Assembly (NCBI GenBank): GCA_012064415.1
Contig: SSNU01000030.1
Location: 28,345-92,344 of the forward strand
Source: Gyrodactylus bullatarudis
Taxonomy: Eukaryota > Platyhelminthes > Monogenea > Gyrodactylidea > Gyrodactylidae
Length of the DNA: 64,000 bases
Direction: 5' to 3'
Shown here one piece after another: positions 12,698 through 24,254 of this stretch. A model generated the notes under the pieces. It was given only the letters and a program-made list of their open reading frames with translations. It was not told the origin of the DNA and did not search any database. The position numbers and the translations under genes are program-made. Each line of letters begins with the position of its first letter. Within the stretch, counting starts at the first letter, position 1.

Positions 12698-12866
12698 TCT
12701 CTCCTTTATTCAGATCTTCACTAGAAACCCGAATTTTTTTTGAATTACTTATTAGATTTATGTTTTATTTTGTTCTATAAAAATCTCGATGATTTATAAC
12801 CATTTTCTATGTACTCAATATAATTCATTTTAAGTACAGATTTATTTTCTAACAAAAAAGGTGAAG
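12698..12866 (+). pseudogene. LINE 3' UTR fragment
   Basis: Starts with TTATTCAGATCTTCACTAG, the same as the end of the coding region and stop of the copy at 18600-18985. The 3' UTR runs to TTTCTAACAAAAAA. It abuts minus-strand copies on both sides. Confidence 0.5.
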
Positions 12867-13010
12867 ATTTCTCTTGATACTTTTTTTGTTAGAATGACTT
12901 TATTTTAAAAAAAGGTATAAAATATAAAATGGTTCTAAATGATGACATAAGAGTTTATAGTTCTCTGGCTAGGTTAATAAATAAATAGATTCAATTTGAA
13001 ATTTGTTTTG
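12867..13010 (-). repeat. LINE 3' UTR end
   Basis: On the minus strand this ends ATTCTAACAAAAAAAG, the family 3' terminus, tail to tail with the previous plus-strand fragment. Only UTR sequence is present. A similar isolated end lies at about 13100-13115. Confidence 0.4.
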
Positions 13011-13785
13011 TTATTGAAAATAAAAATACACATATAGAATAGTGGATAAATAAGCCGTTCAAGAAATTTCATTAAAATCATTCTGGAGTTATTGAGGATT
13101 TTTTTGTTAGAAAATATTTATTAATAATTGATATTTTTATGTAAAGTAGGCTTTTGGTATAATCTAATAATCAGGGCAACACAAAGCATATTTTTTATTC
13201 TTCAATATGTTGTTTAATTTCAGCTTTTAAATGATTTTCTATATTGATATTTTAAAAATAATCTCAAATTCAAAAGTTATAAATGCATATTTTACATATT
13301 ATATGCTTTTATGTAAAAAGCATAAAAGGGAATATTTTTGAAAATAAAGGAATATTTACCCCAATCGTTTATTAACAATTTTTATCTCACTCATCTGTAG
13401 ATCAAGCCTCGTCATCTTAGACGAAAATGAATGTCTATATATTTTTTTTGTGAATTCGGCCCTTTTTTGAATTTAATTATCAATTGATTACATTCCTTGA
13501 AAAAGAAACTTTGACCATCTCAGTCTAATTTTTTTACCAACCAGAACGAATGAACAAACTCTTCTCATTTGTCAAATCAGTTATGAAAAGGAAAAGAAAC
13601 TTCAATGACGAGAATATCAAGTTTTCTTGTGTATTTTCGTACAATAATAATTTACGTATATTTAATCGAGTGCTTTTTATTTTTAAAGGAATATTTAAAA
13701 GAATATTTTACGAATTTTAAGGAATATTTATAGGAAATATTTTAGAAATTTAATGACATATTATGTGTTGCCCTGCTAATAATTT
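13011..13785. other. Gene-free sequence
   Basis: AT-rich DNA with no recognised gene. The words GGGCAACAC (13172) and TGTTGCCCTG (13765) form an inverted pair about 600 nt apart that could mark another decayed element. Confidence 0.35.
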
Positions 13786-14357
13786 AGATCTAATATGTAA
13801 CAGTATATAGCCTCAATAAAAATAAACAACTACTTCGACTCTCTAAAAGATTCCCTTGAGACCATGGGTCTCTATAAAATTCCCTGAAACCCTCAGGGAA
13901 TTGCTTCTACTTCCTGGAGAAATTGTCTCCTTAACTTCAGATCTGGGTTTCAGTATTGATTTAAAATTAAATGTTAATCCTTTTCGAATTTCTTTCAGAC
14001 CCTAGTATTTATGATTCATTATAGCAACGTTTAACAGCTTTTATTTTAAAAAAATTCTCTGAGTCTTCAATTAAAATTAAACGATCCTATAATCTGAGAA
14101 ATACTACTTATGAAAGTAACTATTTACTCACTACTTATAATAAACTTAACGAGAAATACGATTTGTCAAATTGTGACAACCTCAACTGCATAAAAAGTAT
14201 TACTAAACATATCCGATCTAAAATTGACTTCTCCCAATCTCTCCTATATCCAGGTGATTTTCGATTTTAATTTTTCAGATATTAATTGTATTATATCCTA
14301 TTATTATTTTGTAAACCATTATTTTTTTCAATTTAGATTTTATTTCTAACAAAAAAA
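13786..14357 (+). pseudogene. LINE fragment with internal deletions
   Basis: Broken coding segments in order: DSLETMGLY; ELLLLPGEIVSL and DLGFSI (matching the post-RT region of the copy at 11109-12330); then KKFSES, YNLRNTTY and NYLLTTYNKLNEKYDLSN to the C-terminus. From 14104 it nearly duplicates 8111-8473, but it lacks a 27-nt piece spanning the stop codon and about 100 nt of UTR. It ends TTTCTAACAAAAAAA. Confidence 0.65.
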
Positions 14358-14545
14358 TGTTAACATTTTATAATTATCTCTATTTTATTTTGGTCGATGG
14401 AACCTTTAAGAAGACAAAAGTTATGATGTATTTTTAAAATATCAAGACAAGTTTCCACCTTGAAAACGAACTCAATGTAGTCAGTAAATTTCTCCATGTT
14501 CTCTTCGGGAGCTAAATATCAATCGAAAAAGTTTCATTTCTCGTA
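14358..14545 (-). pseudogene. LINE internal RT fragment
   Basis: Aligned by eye to the plus-strand copy of 12010-12165, the sequence 14396-14540 covers the region after the YADD box (NFLLLKGS) back to the box itself, which is mutated. It is short and badly decayed. Confidence 0.5.
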
Positions 14546-15495
14546 GTAAAATTCATTGAAAAATGTTGGCGCAAATTCAAAATTTTACTTTTCCAACGAA
14601 ATATTTTGAAAGGCTCATTTGTTTATTTATTCAAAGTCAAATTTCTCTCTTTATGATTAAATGACATTGTATCCAATGAAACTCCAAGTTATCTATTTAT
14701 CTTTTATATTATTTTGTACATATTTATATCAAAATTTTAATAAACTTATTTTCAAACAAAAAAAAACTAAAGTCCACATAAAAAATTTCTCTCGTTGGTG
14801 GATTCTCTTCAAAATGAGTGTTGGAGAAGGTTACGTTAAAAAATATCTAAAATAGTAAAATGTTTAAACTTTAAAAATATCTACAGTTTAAGGAGTAATA
14901 AGATCCAATTTACGGGCTTTTTTCTTTTGAAATTAAAATTTTCCCTACAAAAAAACTTTCGCTCAAACTTGAATTCATTTTATCCTTCATTAGACGTGTT
15001 AATTTAATAATCACTAGCGTCAGTAACCAAGTTGAATTTTTGATAAATGAGCACGATTTTAATCCAAATCACAAGAAAGATAAGTCCCTGACATGGGGAA
15101 ATCACATTTCAAGTTATCACTTTGTCCCTCCTTCTTACATAATGTTGATTGATAATATAGTAATAATAAAATTTGGACACATTTGGCCGAGTCTTCCCAT
15201 TGATGAGTCCGCCTGTCAATAAACATTTATATTTTTTCCCCCTCGCAAACAACAAGACTGGCCAAAGATTTATACGAAATGTCAAAAAGGGCCCATCCTT
15301 TTGAGTAGTTATATTTGAAAGAAATAATAAATATACATTGGCCTGATTTTATCGTGAATACAATAATCTTTTTCTTTCTTGTATATATACCTTGACTTTT
15401 GATGAGAAATAAAAGAACCATTCGTGTAAAATAAATGTGGGCGATAATATTTAAAAAAAAGGACCAACACCTTTGCCAAAGAATCTCAATAAACT
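14546..15495. other. Gene-free sequence with a LINE-like 3' tail
   Basis: At 14706-14767 the words TTTTGTACATAT and TTTTCAAACAAAAAAAA resemble the family 3' end. The rest is unassigned. The open frames 14661-14855 and 15040-15222 show no motif. Confidence 0.35.
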
Positions 15496-15725
15496 AGAAT
15501 CGCCTCTTTTCTCTCTGGGTTCGTAGATATGCATTTAAAGTTGAAAAATTTTCTGGGTCCTATTCTGTTTCTGAGAATTATAATAACCTCAGGAACTCAA
15601 AATATGAATTTAATTACTTATTATCTACTTTTAACGCTGCATTAAATTGAAATATGAATTATCTGATTGTGACGATTTGTCTAATCTTAAATTAGTCACT
15701 AAAGAGTTTTTTTCTTCCCCAATTA
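15496..15725 (+). pseudogene. LINE coding fragment
   Basis: The translation LFSLWVRRYAF, KFSGSYSVSEN, NLRNSKY, NYLLSTFNA matches the copy at 11109-12330, with frame breaks after 15640. No A tail was found. Confidence 0.55.
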
Positions 15726-16369
15726 ATTGTCTTTAATGTATCAAATTCAAGGTTTTGATCTTGAAATAAATCTTGAATATTTTATCATTGTACAAATCTT
15801 AAAATACAATAGCCATAATTCGAACAATTCTCAGTGAATAATTACTCTGATCAATTCTTTAGCATTGTTACTAATATTTTACATTCAAAGATGTACCATA
15901 CCTTAGAATCTTGAAAATCTTAAACTTTAACACCCATTTTGGACCATTCGATAAGAAGAGTGTAGTCCTCCTATCAGGTGAGAATTACAAGGTAGGTTAT
16001 CTAAAATGAAGCAAATTCACACCTAAAGGGGACTGCTCCAATCTTACTCTCTGAGTAGAGTGTGGTATTTCTTCTTGTTTTTTATCATTTGTTTACATTA
16101 ACCAGACGTTTTAACACACTTTTAGTAAATTAATAATATTGTTCATAACTAATTCAACTTTATCCCTTGAGTGGAATTTGAGCCCATTTTAGAGAAAGTT
16201 AATTTTTTACCTCTTTTTTATTGATAAGTACAACGCTAGTTTTAAAATATGAGAATTGATTTGATAGTTAAAGGCTAAGATTATAATAATTATTATTAAC
16301 AATGAGTTCATAATAAGAACTAAATATGATGTAATAATATTCAAGTTCTGGTCTTACTGGTAAAATTTA
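15726..16369. other. Gene-free sequence
   Basis: No recognisable feature. Confidence 0.35.
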
Positions 16370-16500
16370 AAATCAATATGATCGAGAGAAAATATAAAAT
16401 AACTGATTGTGATGACCTTACTAATATTAAAACTATAATGTCTCACATTAGGTCACAACTTGATTATTCCAAGAGTCTTCTCAACGTTAATTTTCATTGA
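16370..16500 (+). pseudogene. LINE C-terminal fragment
   Basis: The translation INMIERKYKITDCDDLTNIK then IMSHIRSQLDYSKSLL to a stop is the extreme C-terminus of the LINE protein with its own stop codon at 16498-16500. The 3' UTR does not follow the family consensus. Confidence 0.6.
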
Positions 16501-18380
16501 TCCGGAGAATGTTGACGGAATTTCTCGAAAGGCTAGAACATCATTGTAAGACTATGGGGCACAATAAATGAGAGAAATTCTGTAAGGATTGGTAGTTATT
16601 TATATCACAGATAGTTCAGCATTTGTTGAAAGTAGTTGAAATTAAAAAAATCCGAAAAGGATTAAATGTTACAGAAATTATTTTTGTAAAATAAAAGAAT
16701 AAATAAATAACACAGTCTAGCAAAAATTTTCATACTCAGTGAAATGTTTACAGTATGCTTGTCATGTTAAAATAATGAGATTCTGAAATTTTGAAAATTT
16801 TTTAGCGTTTGGATTTCGAGAAATATTCGAATTTGTGCTTGACTGAATTTAAGGTCTTATTTTTGCTCTAAGAAGTTTATTAAAGCTCGCATTAAAATTC
16901 TTAAAGAATCGTATTATACTGCGAAAAATTCTCTACAACTCGTTACCTTAAACTTTTCAGCTATCATTATAATTAAAGTCAATTAGGTAACAAATATGAA
17001 TTGAATTGAAATGTTAAATCTATCGGCACCGAGACTATTTCAAAATTTTCATAAAACCTAAAATTAGTAAATATCAAATTATTCTACCAAAAATATTACT
17101 AATGTACGTTCCTGAACTATAATTTGATCCAGAAATCTACCACACTAATAAAGTTACAAAGGTTTGAAAATATCGAAAAATGCAAAAAAATTAATGAATC
17201 TGAAAAATTGAATCAAAAACATTCTGGTTTTATCTATTCAGTGAAAATTTAGTCAAATTTTCAAAAGAATTTGCAACTGGCCAAAGAATGTTAGAGCAAT
17301 TCATCTTCATTACTGGAAACCTAAGAATTTGAATTTTTAATCATCACGAAGGAAAATCCCCAAAAGTTTCGCATCTTTTTCGTGAAAAGGAAGAGTTCTG
17401 AATTTCAATTCGATTTCTTTGATAATGTCGAGTGATTCACGTAAATGTTCAAAAACGTCTGAAAATCCACTTAAATACATAATTTAAAAATATGTAAGAA
17501 AATATATTTAGAACCAAATGTACATTTCTTTTAAAGGATCATCAGTAGTCTCTCTTTAATATTTTCGGTGCCGAGATTATTTCACAATTTTTATAGAAAC
17601 CAAAAATTAGCTATGATGATACCAAGTTATTTGGCCAAAAATATTACAAATGCAAGTTCACATTGTGGGCTTCAATTTAAACTTTAACTGATCCAGAAAC
17701 CTATCAAACTGGTAGAGTTATGGAGGTTCAAAAAAAAATGGAAAATAGACATCGTCACCGAAAGGGTTAAAAATGATAAAAGTCAATGGTAACTGATGAA
17801 ATATTTAAAACCAATAAAATTTTCAACATTTGAAAGAGTGGAAATTTGGCGCATTTTCGAAATTCATTTAACATCTTATTGGCTCGAATTTCTTGCACTG
17901 AATCTGTTAATTTACCAACATTATTTTGACGCCAAATATATCGGCTTACAACAAGGTATTCTCAAACAAAACAAATTAGTACAATTTAGAATAAACAGAG
18001 GGATGACGAGAAATATTTATATGGCCATAATGAAATCAATTGTTCTTATTAGATTCCAAGAAGATTATTGATGATTATTCCAAAATGATTATTAACTCAT
18101 CTAGTTGCCTTGATAGAGCAAATAGTTATTTTCTTCGAGAATATATAATTTCTTCTCATTATAGACTGCTCAAGATTTCTCATTATATTTATTTATACCA
18201 CATAATTGACCTCTTGATAATAATGATTCTCTGTGTTAATGGAGAATTTGAATATTTTTAGGTAATAAATTTTTTGTATGATTTCTATGACATCATTGAA
18301 TTACGAGATAATCATCGCATTTTAGTCAGATTCAGCAAAAAATATCTAAAAATGATTGACTATAACTTTGTTATAACAAT
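16501..18380. other. Gene-free sequence (contains the repeat pair above)
   Basis: Apart from the 17.0-17.8 kb repeat pair I see nothing. The frames 17796-18071 and 18040-18261 are short and without motif. Confidence 0.35.
17020..17769. repeat. Direct repeat pair, second copy with a piggyBac-like end
   Basis: 17022-17180 and 17564-17769 share GGCACCGAGA/GGTGCCGAGA, ATTATTTC, CAAAAATATTAC, TGATCCAGAAA and AAAGTTACA/AGAGTTATG in the same order. The second copy ends CACCGAAAGGGTTAA, that is TTAA plus CCCTTTCGGTG in reverse, the layout of piggyBac-type termini. Non-coding and probably MITE copies. The open frame at 17796-18071 downstream has no recognisable motif. Confidence 0.45.
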
Positions 18381-18450
18381 TTGCTACCAAACTATGTTGT
18401 CTTCTGGCTTGTATTGGTCTTTCTGTAGAAAAAGAAAGGTGTAGTATTTC
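18381..18450. repeat. Dispersed ~66-nt repeat (copy at 60878-60945)
   Basis: CTATGTTGTCTTCTGGCTTG and the following TATTGGTCTTTCTGTAGAAA recur almost unchanged at 60878-60945. The unit has no open frame, and I do not recognise it. Confidence 0.5.
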
Positions 18451-18599
18451 TTAAAAAACAAGGATTATAAAATTTATAGCGATTTTTACGGTAATCAGAA
18501 TTATTAAAATTAAGATTAGAATAAAAAACATTTAGATTACCCTGATAAAAATAGTTTGGACTCACACTATATTTCGAATACATACCCACTCTTCGAAAA

Positions 18600-18985
18600 A
18601 GCCTAAGGTACAAAACCTATTTAATAAACTATCAATCTTTTAAAACATCCTTACTTCTCTCCTCTTTCGAATCAATAAATAATAAATTTAAAATCTATGA
18701 ATGTGACAATACTAAGTGTTTAAAATCTATAATGCATCACATTCGTAGCAAAATAGATTACACAAAAACTTTCCTTTATTCTGACCTTCATTAGTGACCT
18801 GAATTTTTTATGATCTACTTGTTAGATTCAGTTATTCTCATACCAACTAAATTTCTTAATGAAGAACATTATACTTTTAATAGTTTCTATTTATGTCTCA
18901 TAAAAAACCCCGATTAATTATCTCTATTATACTATTTTGTACATATTACCAATTTATCAAGATATTTTTTCTAACAAAAAAAAAT
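18600..18985 (+). pseudogene. LINE 3' fragment with intact stop and A tail
   Basis: The translation SINNKFKIYECDNTKCLKS then HHIRSKIDYTKTFLYSDLH ends at the stop near 18795. The 3' UTR ends TTTTTTCTAACAAAAAAAAA at about 18982. 5'-truncated. Confidence 0.65.
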
Positions 18986-20495
18986 TGTCCTCAACCCTGA
19001 ACTAAGACTGAAAATGTTCCGGAACTCTATTTTATCTTGGCACTCATTATCAATGTAAACCAATCTTCATCCAGAGCCCTGGAACTCATCCAGTTCAAAC
19101 TCAACAGGAAATGTGTTGGCCCTCTTAGCTACAATGAATGCCCATTAGAAACAAACTTATTCCCTATTTGACTAAGGAGAATATCTGCTTCAATAATCCT
19201 TTATAGCAACACTCAAAATCATAGACCCTATCACTACAATCTTGGACAAAAACGGGGCTTCTCCACTCTTTTAACAAATTTTCGCCCGATTACCTGTAGA
19301 TTCCAAATTGATATTAACAATATCCCAACTACAAACATTGAAACCTTGATGAATTTCAAAATTGTAGATTAAATACAATATGATTAAAAACTGGTAATAC
19401 ATAGACTTTGGTTATTTTGAGCATAAAAATACTAAATCTGAAAATTATATTCTGAAACAGAAATTATTTTTATAAGAGACAGTTTTGGCTAAATCAGAGT
19501 CAATTATCCATTCATACAAGGCTTGAAAATATTGGAACTGATATTGAAAATGTAATAAAATATTGAATTCTAATGACATATTGATTTTAGGGGTCCATTA
19601 AAACATTGTCATGCCTATTAATTTTTCCAAAAGAGTTTTTCTTTAAGAATAAAAGTCAAGCCTCTCGTTCTTCCCAGATTGGCATGTCATTTCTTGAGAT
19701 TGAATTACTCCATTTCCAATAAGGGAATGTTAACCTGTCCCATATTTCTTCTTGACATATGGACCTCTGGAATTTGATACAGAATGTTGCAACCTGAAAC
19801 TTTGAATAAGAGAAGGGAGCTCTGCAATGAAAAATATGGGCTGGTGTATTCTTTAATCCTAGTTGTATCGGTTAATCAAACTTTTTCTTCTCTGATGACT
19901 AGATTGTCTTTTGGCCTTAATCGGGAAATAGATTTTCACATTGCGATTAGAACAATAAATTGGCAGTATACAGCAAAATTTTAATTTTTTTAAAATCCCA
20001 TATTAAAATAGGCCCAGTTTTTTTATTTTATTATCAAATATATTTCAACCCATAACTTGTTGTTGAATAGAAATTATTTAGAGATCTGAAAAAAATTTTA
20101 CCTTTTTATGGTTTGAGCTTAAAGATTTGTCTTGCTTTTGGATATTCTGATAATTTTAATTATGTAACTTTAATCATGAAATATAAAAAACTCATATTTT
20201 TTATAGGTTTATTTATTATTTTTATCAATATATTTTGGAATTAAATCCTGAGATACAAAAATATAATAATTTTAAAGAAATGTACAAAGTTTTGTAATTT
20301 CCTAGCAAATGACGGCAGTACACCAACTCAATTCACCTCAGAAGAATCCGCTTCAATAACCACTGGTTATTAACCAGCTGATCATAAAGGGATCTAGTTG
20401 ATTTTTCTACTGAATAATCATCAGTTCAAACGCTTATCTCAAAGAAACAAGGTAAACATTTATTGGACATATAAATGGTTTTATTATCAGAAGAT
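18986..20495. other. Gene-free sequence
   Basis: No repeats shared with the window and no convincing coding signal. The open frame 19784-19984 has no recognisable features. Confidence 0.35.
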
Positions 20496-20740
20496 CTCTT
20501 CAGTTTTTTTTGTTAGAACGAGCCTTATATTTAAATATAAAAATAAAATAATATGTATAAAATAAATGAAGATTAGATATTTTTTGAAGTTTAGCTTAGA
20601 GCTTAGGTGACACATAATAGATCTCAAATCAAAAAGGTAATCTCTTAAAGAAAACTTGGATTCTAGATAAGTATAATTTTTGAGAAGATATTTGATACAA
20701 ATAAGAGGGTTTTCTTAAAGAGTTATTCTTGATATCAGGC
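20496..20740 (-). repeat. LINE 3' UTR end (decayed)
   Basis: The minus strand ends CGTTCTAACAAAAAAAACTG, the family 3' terminus, followed upstream by degraded sequence with faint similarity to the C-terminal tail. Confidence 0.4.
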
Positions 20741-21324
20741 GAGGAGAGGGAATAGAAAAACCAGATATACCAAAAAGGGGCTTTTGTTGGTTTCGAAGAT
20801 TTGAAGCGAACTAACTTTAGAATGTTAACAGGACCCGAAAAGTTTTATTATGAAGTTGTTGGTTATAACCTTTTTCTCCATGACACACAGATATGAGAGA
20901 AAAACAACGTGCTAAAAGTTTAGGAATAAAAGTAACTCCTAGCTAATAATACAATTCCAATGATTGCTTCCAGACATAAATTAATTGAGCCAGTAGGAGA
21001 TGAATGTTGATAAAAAATGAACAGAATCATCCTGACAATTAGAGAATGAGTGTTGACACCTTCTTTGTTTTATTTATTGTTGAAAACAAGCCGAGGGTTA
21101 TGTATTTATTTGAAATTGAGACCATAAAAATATTTTATCTTCCAGATTTAATGATGAATTTTCTGATTGTTTTTGAGATATTTTTAGCGTGAATTATAAA
21201 ATAGATTATAAGATATTATTTGGACCTGAATAATAACTGAGAATTTTCGACTTTAAATAAGCGGTCTTTAAAGGGTGAACATCACGAAAGGTTTAAGATT
21301 CTCTGGATTACCATTTTGTTCTAG
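20741..21324. other. Gene-free sequence
   Basis: No feature recognised. Confidence 0.3.
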
Positions 21325-21440
21325 ATAAATAGAGATAAATGCAAATTATCACTCCGTTTGGGACTCCCTTCACCCCTCTTGAAACCATTTCTGTTTCCTG
21401 GAGAAATTGTCTCCTCAACTCAGGTTAAGTAATCGATTTT
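21325..21440 (+). pseudogene. LINE internal fragment
   Basis: The translation NRDKCKLS, LGLPSP, FPGEIVSS aligns with NRDKCKIMLPSGLPA and LPGEIVSL of the copy at 11109-12330. It is an isolated internal piece without 3' end. Confidence 0.5.
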
Positions 21441-21893
21441 AAAATTTGCCATTAGTCTTACGGTCTAGACCCACTTTATAATTAAAACTTTCACTAAATC
21501 TGCAAATCTATTTTAAAATTCTCATAACTTGAGGAGTTCTTCTTACTATTATAATTAAACTTATTTAGTACTTGCATTTATATTTATTTCAAGCAGTAGC
21601 TAATGATGATTGCCTTCATATATTGAATGCTAGCTTCATATTTTGTATTAGATGAATGACAGGGGAAACAACTGGCCCAATAACCAAGTGACCCATGAAA
21701 TTGCCAATATCCAATGAAATAAAAACTTTTGGTTATCAATGAAAAAAAATCTTAATCCTTCACTCACAACTTAGTACTTAGATGTGAGTTCTTACTCTAT
21801 TTTTCTCATTTATAGATTAAAATAGAAAAAATATCAAACTGGAATGTTTTTTGAGTGGAAGAACCAAAACAAACTATCTGTCATAAAAGGTAA
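21441..21893. other. Gene-free sequence
   Basis: No feature recognised up to the target site of the LTR element. Confidence 0.3.
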
Positions 21894-21897
21894 CAAC

Positions 21898-22214
21898 TGT
21901 AGTGATCTTAGTAAAGTTAATGAATAAAAGTAACGAATATAATGTAATTGTATTCGAATAAGCAAAGAGTGGGGAGAGAATAAAACAAAAGTAAATATAA
22001 ATAAATAAAATTATTTAAAAACACGCCAAAGCATTTGGCAGTCTTTTTGATTTCAAAGCGATATCATGAGAGAACAAACTTCTAATGATTTAATTCCTCC
22101 CCCAGGTCCCACCGAGGCAAATAGGGATTCAAATGTTGCCGTCAGTGTCCTACCTAATGAGATGAAAGACCGGATCATCAATGAGTTATTGGAAATGTTG
22201 AAACGGTCGCAACA
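21898..22214 (+). repeat. 5' long terminal repeat
   Basis: 317 nt, TGTAGTGATC to TCGCAACA, repeated at 24255-24571 with an exact offset of 2,357. It contains AATAAA-type sequences and, unusually, the ATG (22066) and first ~49 codons of the element's reading frame. Confidence 0.93.
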
Positions 22215-23172
22215 TGGTGACCACGCCAGGACCGGCGGTGGCGAAGTGCCTAAGTATACACCTAAAGCGGTGGAATTCTGGGTCACGTTAATGGAAGATT
22301 TTTTCGTGACTAATAAGGTTGATAATGAAATCGAGAAGTCTCGCATAATAAGACGTGCCGTGATGTCTGCAGAAAAACAAGTCCGTGACGAGGTTACCTC
22401 TTTGTGCCATGAAAGTAGAACAGCCAGTGAAATCTTGAGTGCAATCGTCAAAATCAGCCAGAAAACTCCGAGGGAAATCATTGCAGGTATCCGACGAGAT
22501 ATACGATCTGACTCAACGCCATTTAGATTGTATGAGATAATCGCACCCGGTGATCAAGTAATGGACAAGTATAGATTCCTGGCATTGCTACCAACGTCAG
22601 TGAGTGACCGTCTGTTAGACAAGATCGAAACAAACAGTCTCAAAGAGTTGTGTAAGTTGGCTGAGACATATGGGTCCCCTATTTCAGAAACGCCCAAGTC
22701 AGTAGCAGCCATAAGCGGTGAGTTTATTCCATTACTGCTCGAGAATGAAATTGTTGAGTCTGTAATAGATATAAATGAGTTAGTAGAGAAGTTGGAAATC
22801 CCAGTTGAAGATTCCAACAGCAATAAATCGCAAGTTAAGCTTGAGAAGAATAAGAAAATAGATATTAGTGGTGCTACTATGCGTACACCGAAAGGAGAAT
22901 TCGTTCAATTATTTTGCAATAAACTGAACGGTGTTTCCCGACCAGTGATCCCTAAGGAAATGAGATATGAGGTATTTAAACACTATCATGATTTGTCTCA
23001 TCCTGGCATAAGAGGGACTAGAAATTTAATCAGTCAAAGAGTGGTATGGAATCGTATGTTCACTGATATAAAAGAATGGGTATTGAGTTGTCCTATTTGT
23101 CAGAAGAGCAAAATCCAATACCATACCAAAGCAGAGATTGGTGTTTTTTGTCGAGCCAAAAGACAATTTTGA
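22066..23172 (+). pseudogene. Gag-like / integrase HHCC reading frame of the LTR element
   Basis: 368 codons. Residues ~60-215 look like a gypsy Gag (capsid region with VEFWVTLMEDFF early and KYRFLALLPTSVSDRLL later, the common 'LPTSV' landmark). There is no CCHC knuckle. From about residue 285 the sequence switches to the integrase N-terminal zinc-binding domain: H-x(4)-HPG...CPICQ, about residues 305-345. The junction near residues 225-265 therefore marks the deletion of protease, reverse transcriptase and RNase H. The frame ends 35 nt into the next one, near a run of six T at about 23143-23148. The first 49 residues come from the LTR. Not expected to make functional particles alone. Confidence 0.8.
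22215..22230 (+). other. Primer-binding site
   Basis: TGGTGACCACGCC starts on the base after the 5' LTR. TGG pairs with the tRNA 3' CCA. The first eight bases, TGGTGACC, fit the complement of the animal tRNA-Trp 3' end, which continues CCGACG; here it continues ACGCC, so the primer identity is tentative. The site lies inside the open reading frame, so it is also translated. Confidence 0.65.
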
Positions 23173-24214
23173 GCATGTACACATTGACGTGATAACAATG
23201 CGTCCGTCCCACGGATATAGCAAAATATTATCCGTCATAGACAGACGGACGAGGCATTGTCAGTTTGAGCCAATAACTCAAGAAACTACGTCTGTTGTGT
23301 TGGATACATTAGTGAGACGTTGTTTTAAGATCAAAGGTTTTCCGAGTATTATTACCACTGATCGAGGTAGTAATTTTATGTCTAAGAAATTCACGGAAAC
23401 TTTGAATGAGTATAATATTGAGCATCGATGTACTACTGCTTATCATCCACAGAATAATGGTATAGTAGAAAGAATACATCGAGTGTTGAGAGACACTGTA
23501 ATAGCAGTAGACCAATGTGCAGATTGGTATGAAGCTCTTCCGTTTATCGAACTCATGATAAACAACACACCATACACTGATCATACTCCAGCCGAGAGAA
23601 TGTTCGGTAGAGGTGTAAGATTACCCACTGATCTATTGGTGGAAGATGACAAACCAGTAATTCCGTTAAGTTACCAGACTGAAAGTTTTTTCAAAATTAT
23701 CAGAAAGGTAAACTTGCCGGAAAGAAGAGAGTACAAGATTCGTACTTATATTCCTAAAAGTCTAATGAGCGCTCCAAGAGTACTCATCAGAAATGATGTC
23801 GTTGATGACATGAAGTTTAAACGGTATGATGGACCGTTTGTAGTCCTAAGCCGAGATAGCAAAGATTTTAAAGTTTTGAAAAAAGGTCAAGAATACACGG
23901 TCAGCATTGATCGTTTGAAACCTTTTAAAGAGTTATGTCAAGCTATTGACGATAATGCTGAGGTGTTCCCAATATTAGGGAATACCGAAGCTGATGGGGT
24001 CAACCCAAATAAGCAAACCATTGATTTAGTTGCAGACGGTTCATATAGAGGTCTACTCGATGAACCTGAAGCTAATGACGACAATGTCAATCAAATGGTT
24101 GAAGATCAAATCCGTGAGAACCCGGATGAAGATCTAAATAAGCAGTGTCATACACGCCCTCAGCGAGTACGAAAAGACACAAAAGATTCTGATTTCATTT
24201 ACACTCCTCTTTGA
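23138..24214 (+). pseudogene. Integrase core and C-terminal domain of the LTR element
   Basis: 358 codons, offset in frame from the preceding ORF and overlapping it by 35 nt. It shows the DD35E catalytic triad: HVHID (D17), TTDRGSNF (D75) and NGIVERIHR (E111), with exactly 35 residues between the last two. It is followed by a conserved NNTPYTDHTPAE segment and a C-terminal region with RYDGPFVVL and a Ser/Asp-rich tail. The first codons are not an authentic start: the domain must continue from the zinc-binding domain upstream. The shift is either a base change in a T-run or programmed frameshifting. The first is more likely, since integrase is normally read in the same frame as its own zinc domain. 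Confidence 0.85.
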
Positions 24215-24240
24215 GCGGCCCGAGCCCGGATGCTCCGCAT

Positions 24241-24254
24241 AAAAGAGGGGGAAA
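24241..24254 (+). other. Polypurine tract
   Basis: AAAAGAGGGGGAAA directly abuts the 3' LTR and would prime plus-strand DNA synthesis. Confidence 0.85.

Noticed and set aside
22053..22481. Minus-strand open frame of 142 codons
   Set aside because: It is antisense to the Gag-like frame of the LTR element, and its translation has no motif; the same holds for 22554-22823, 23026-23238, 23309-23584 and 24134-24391.
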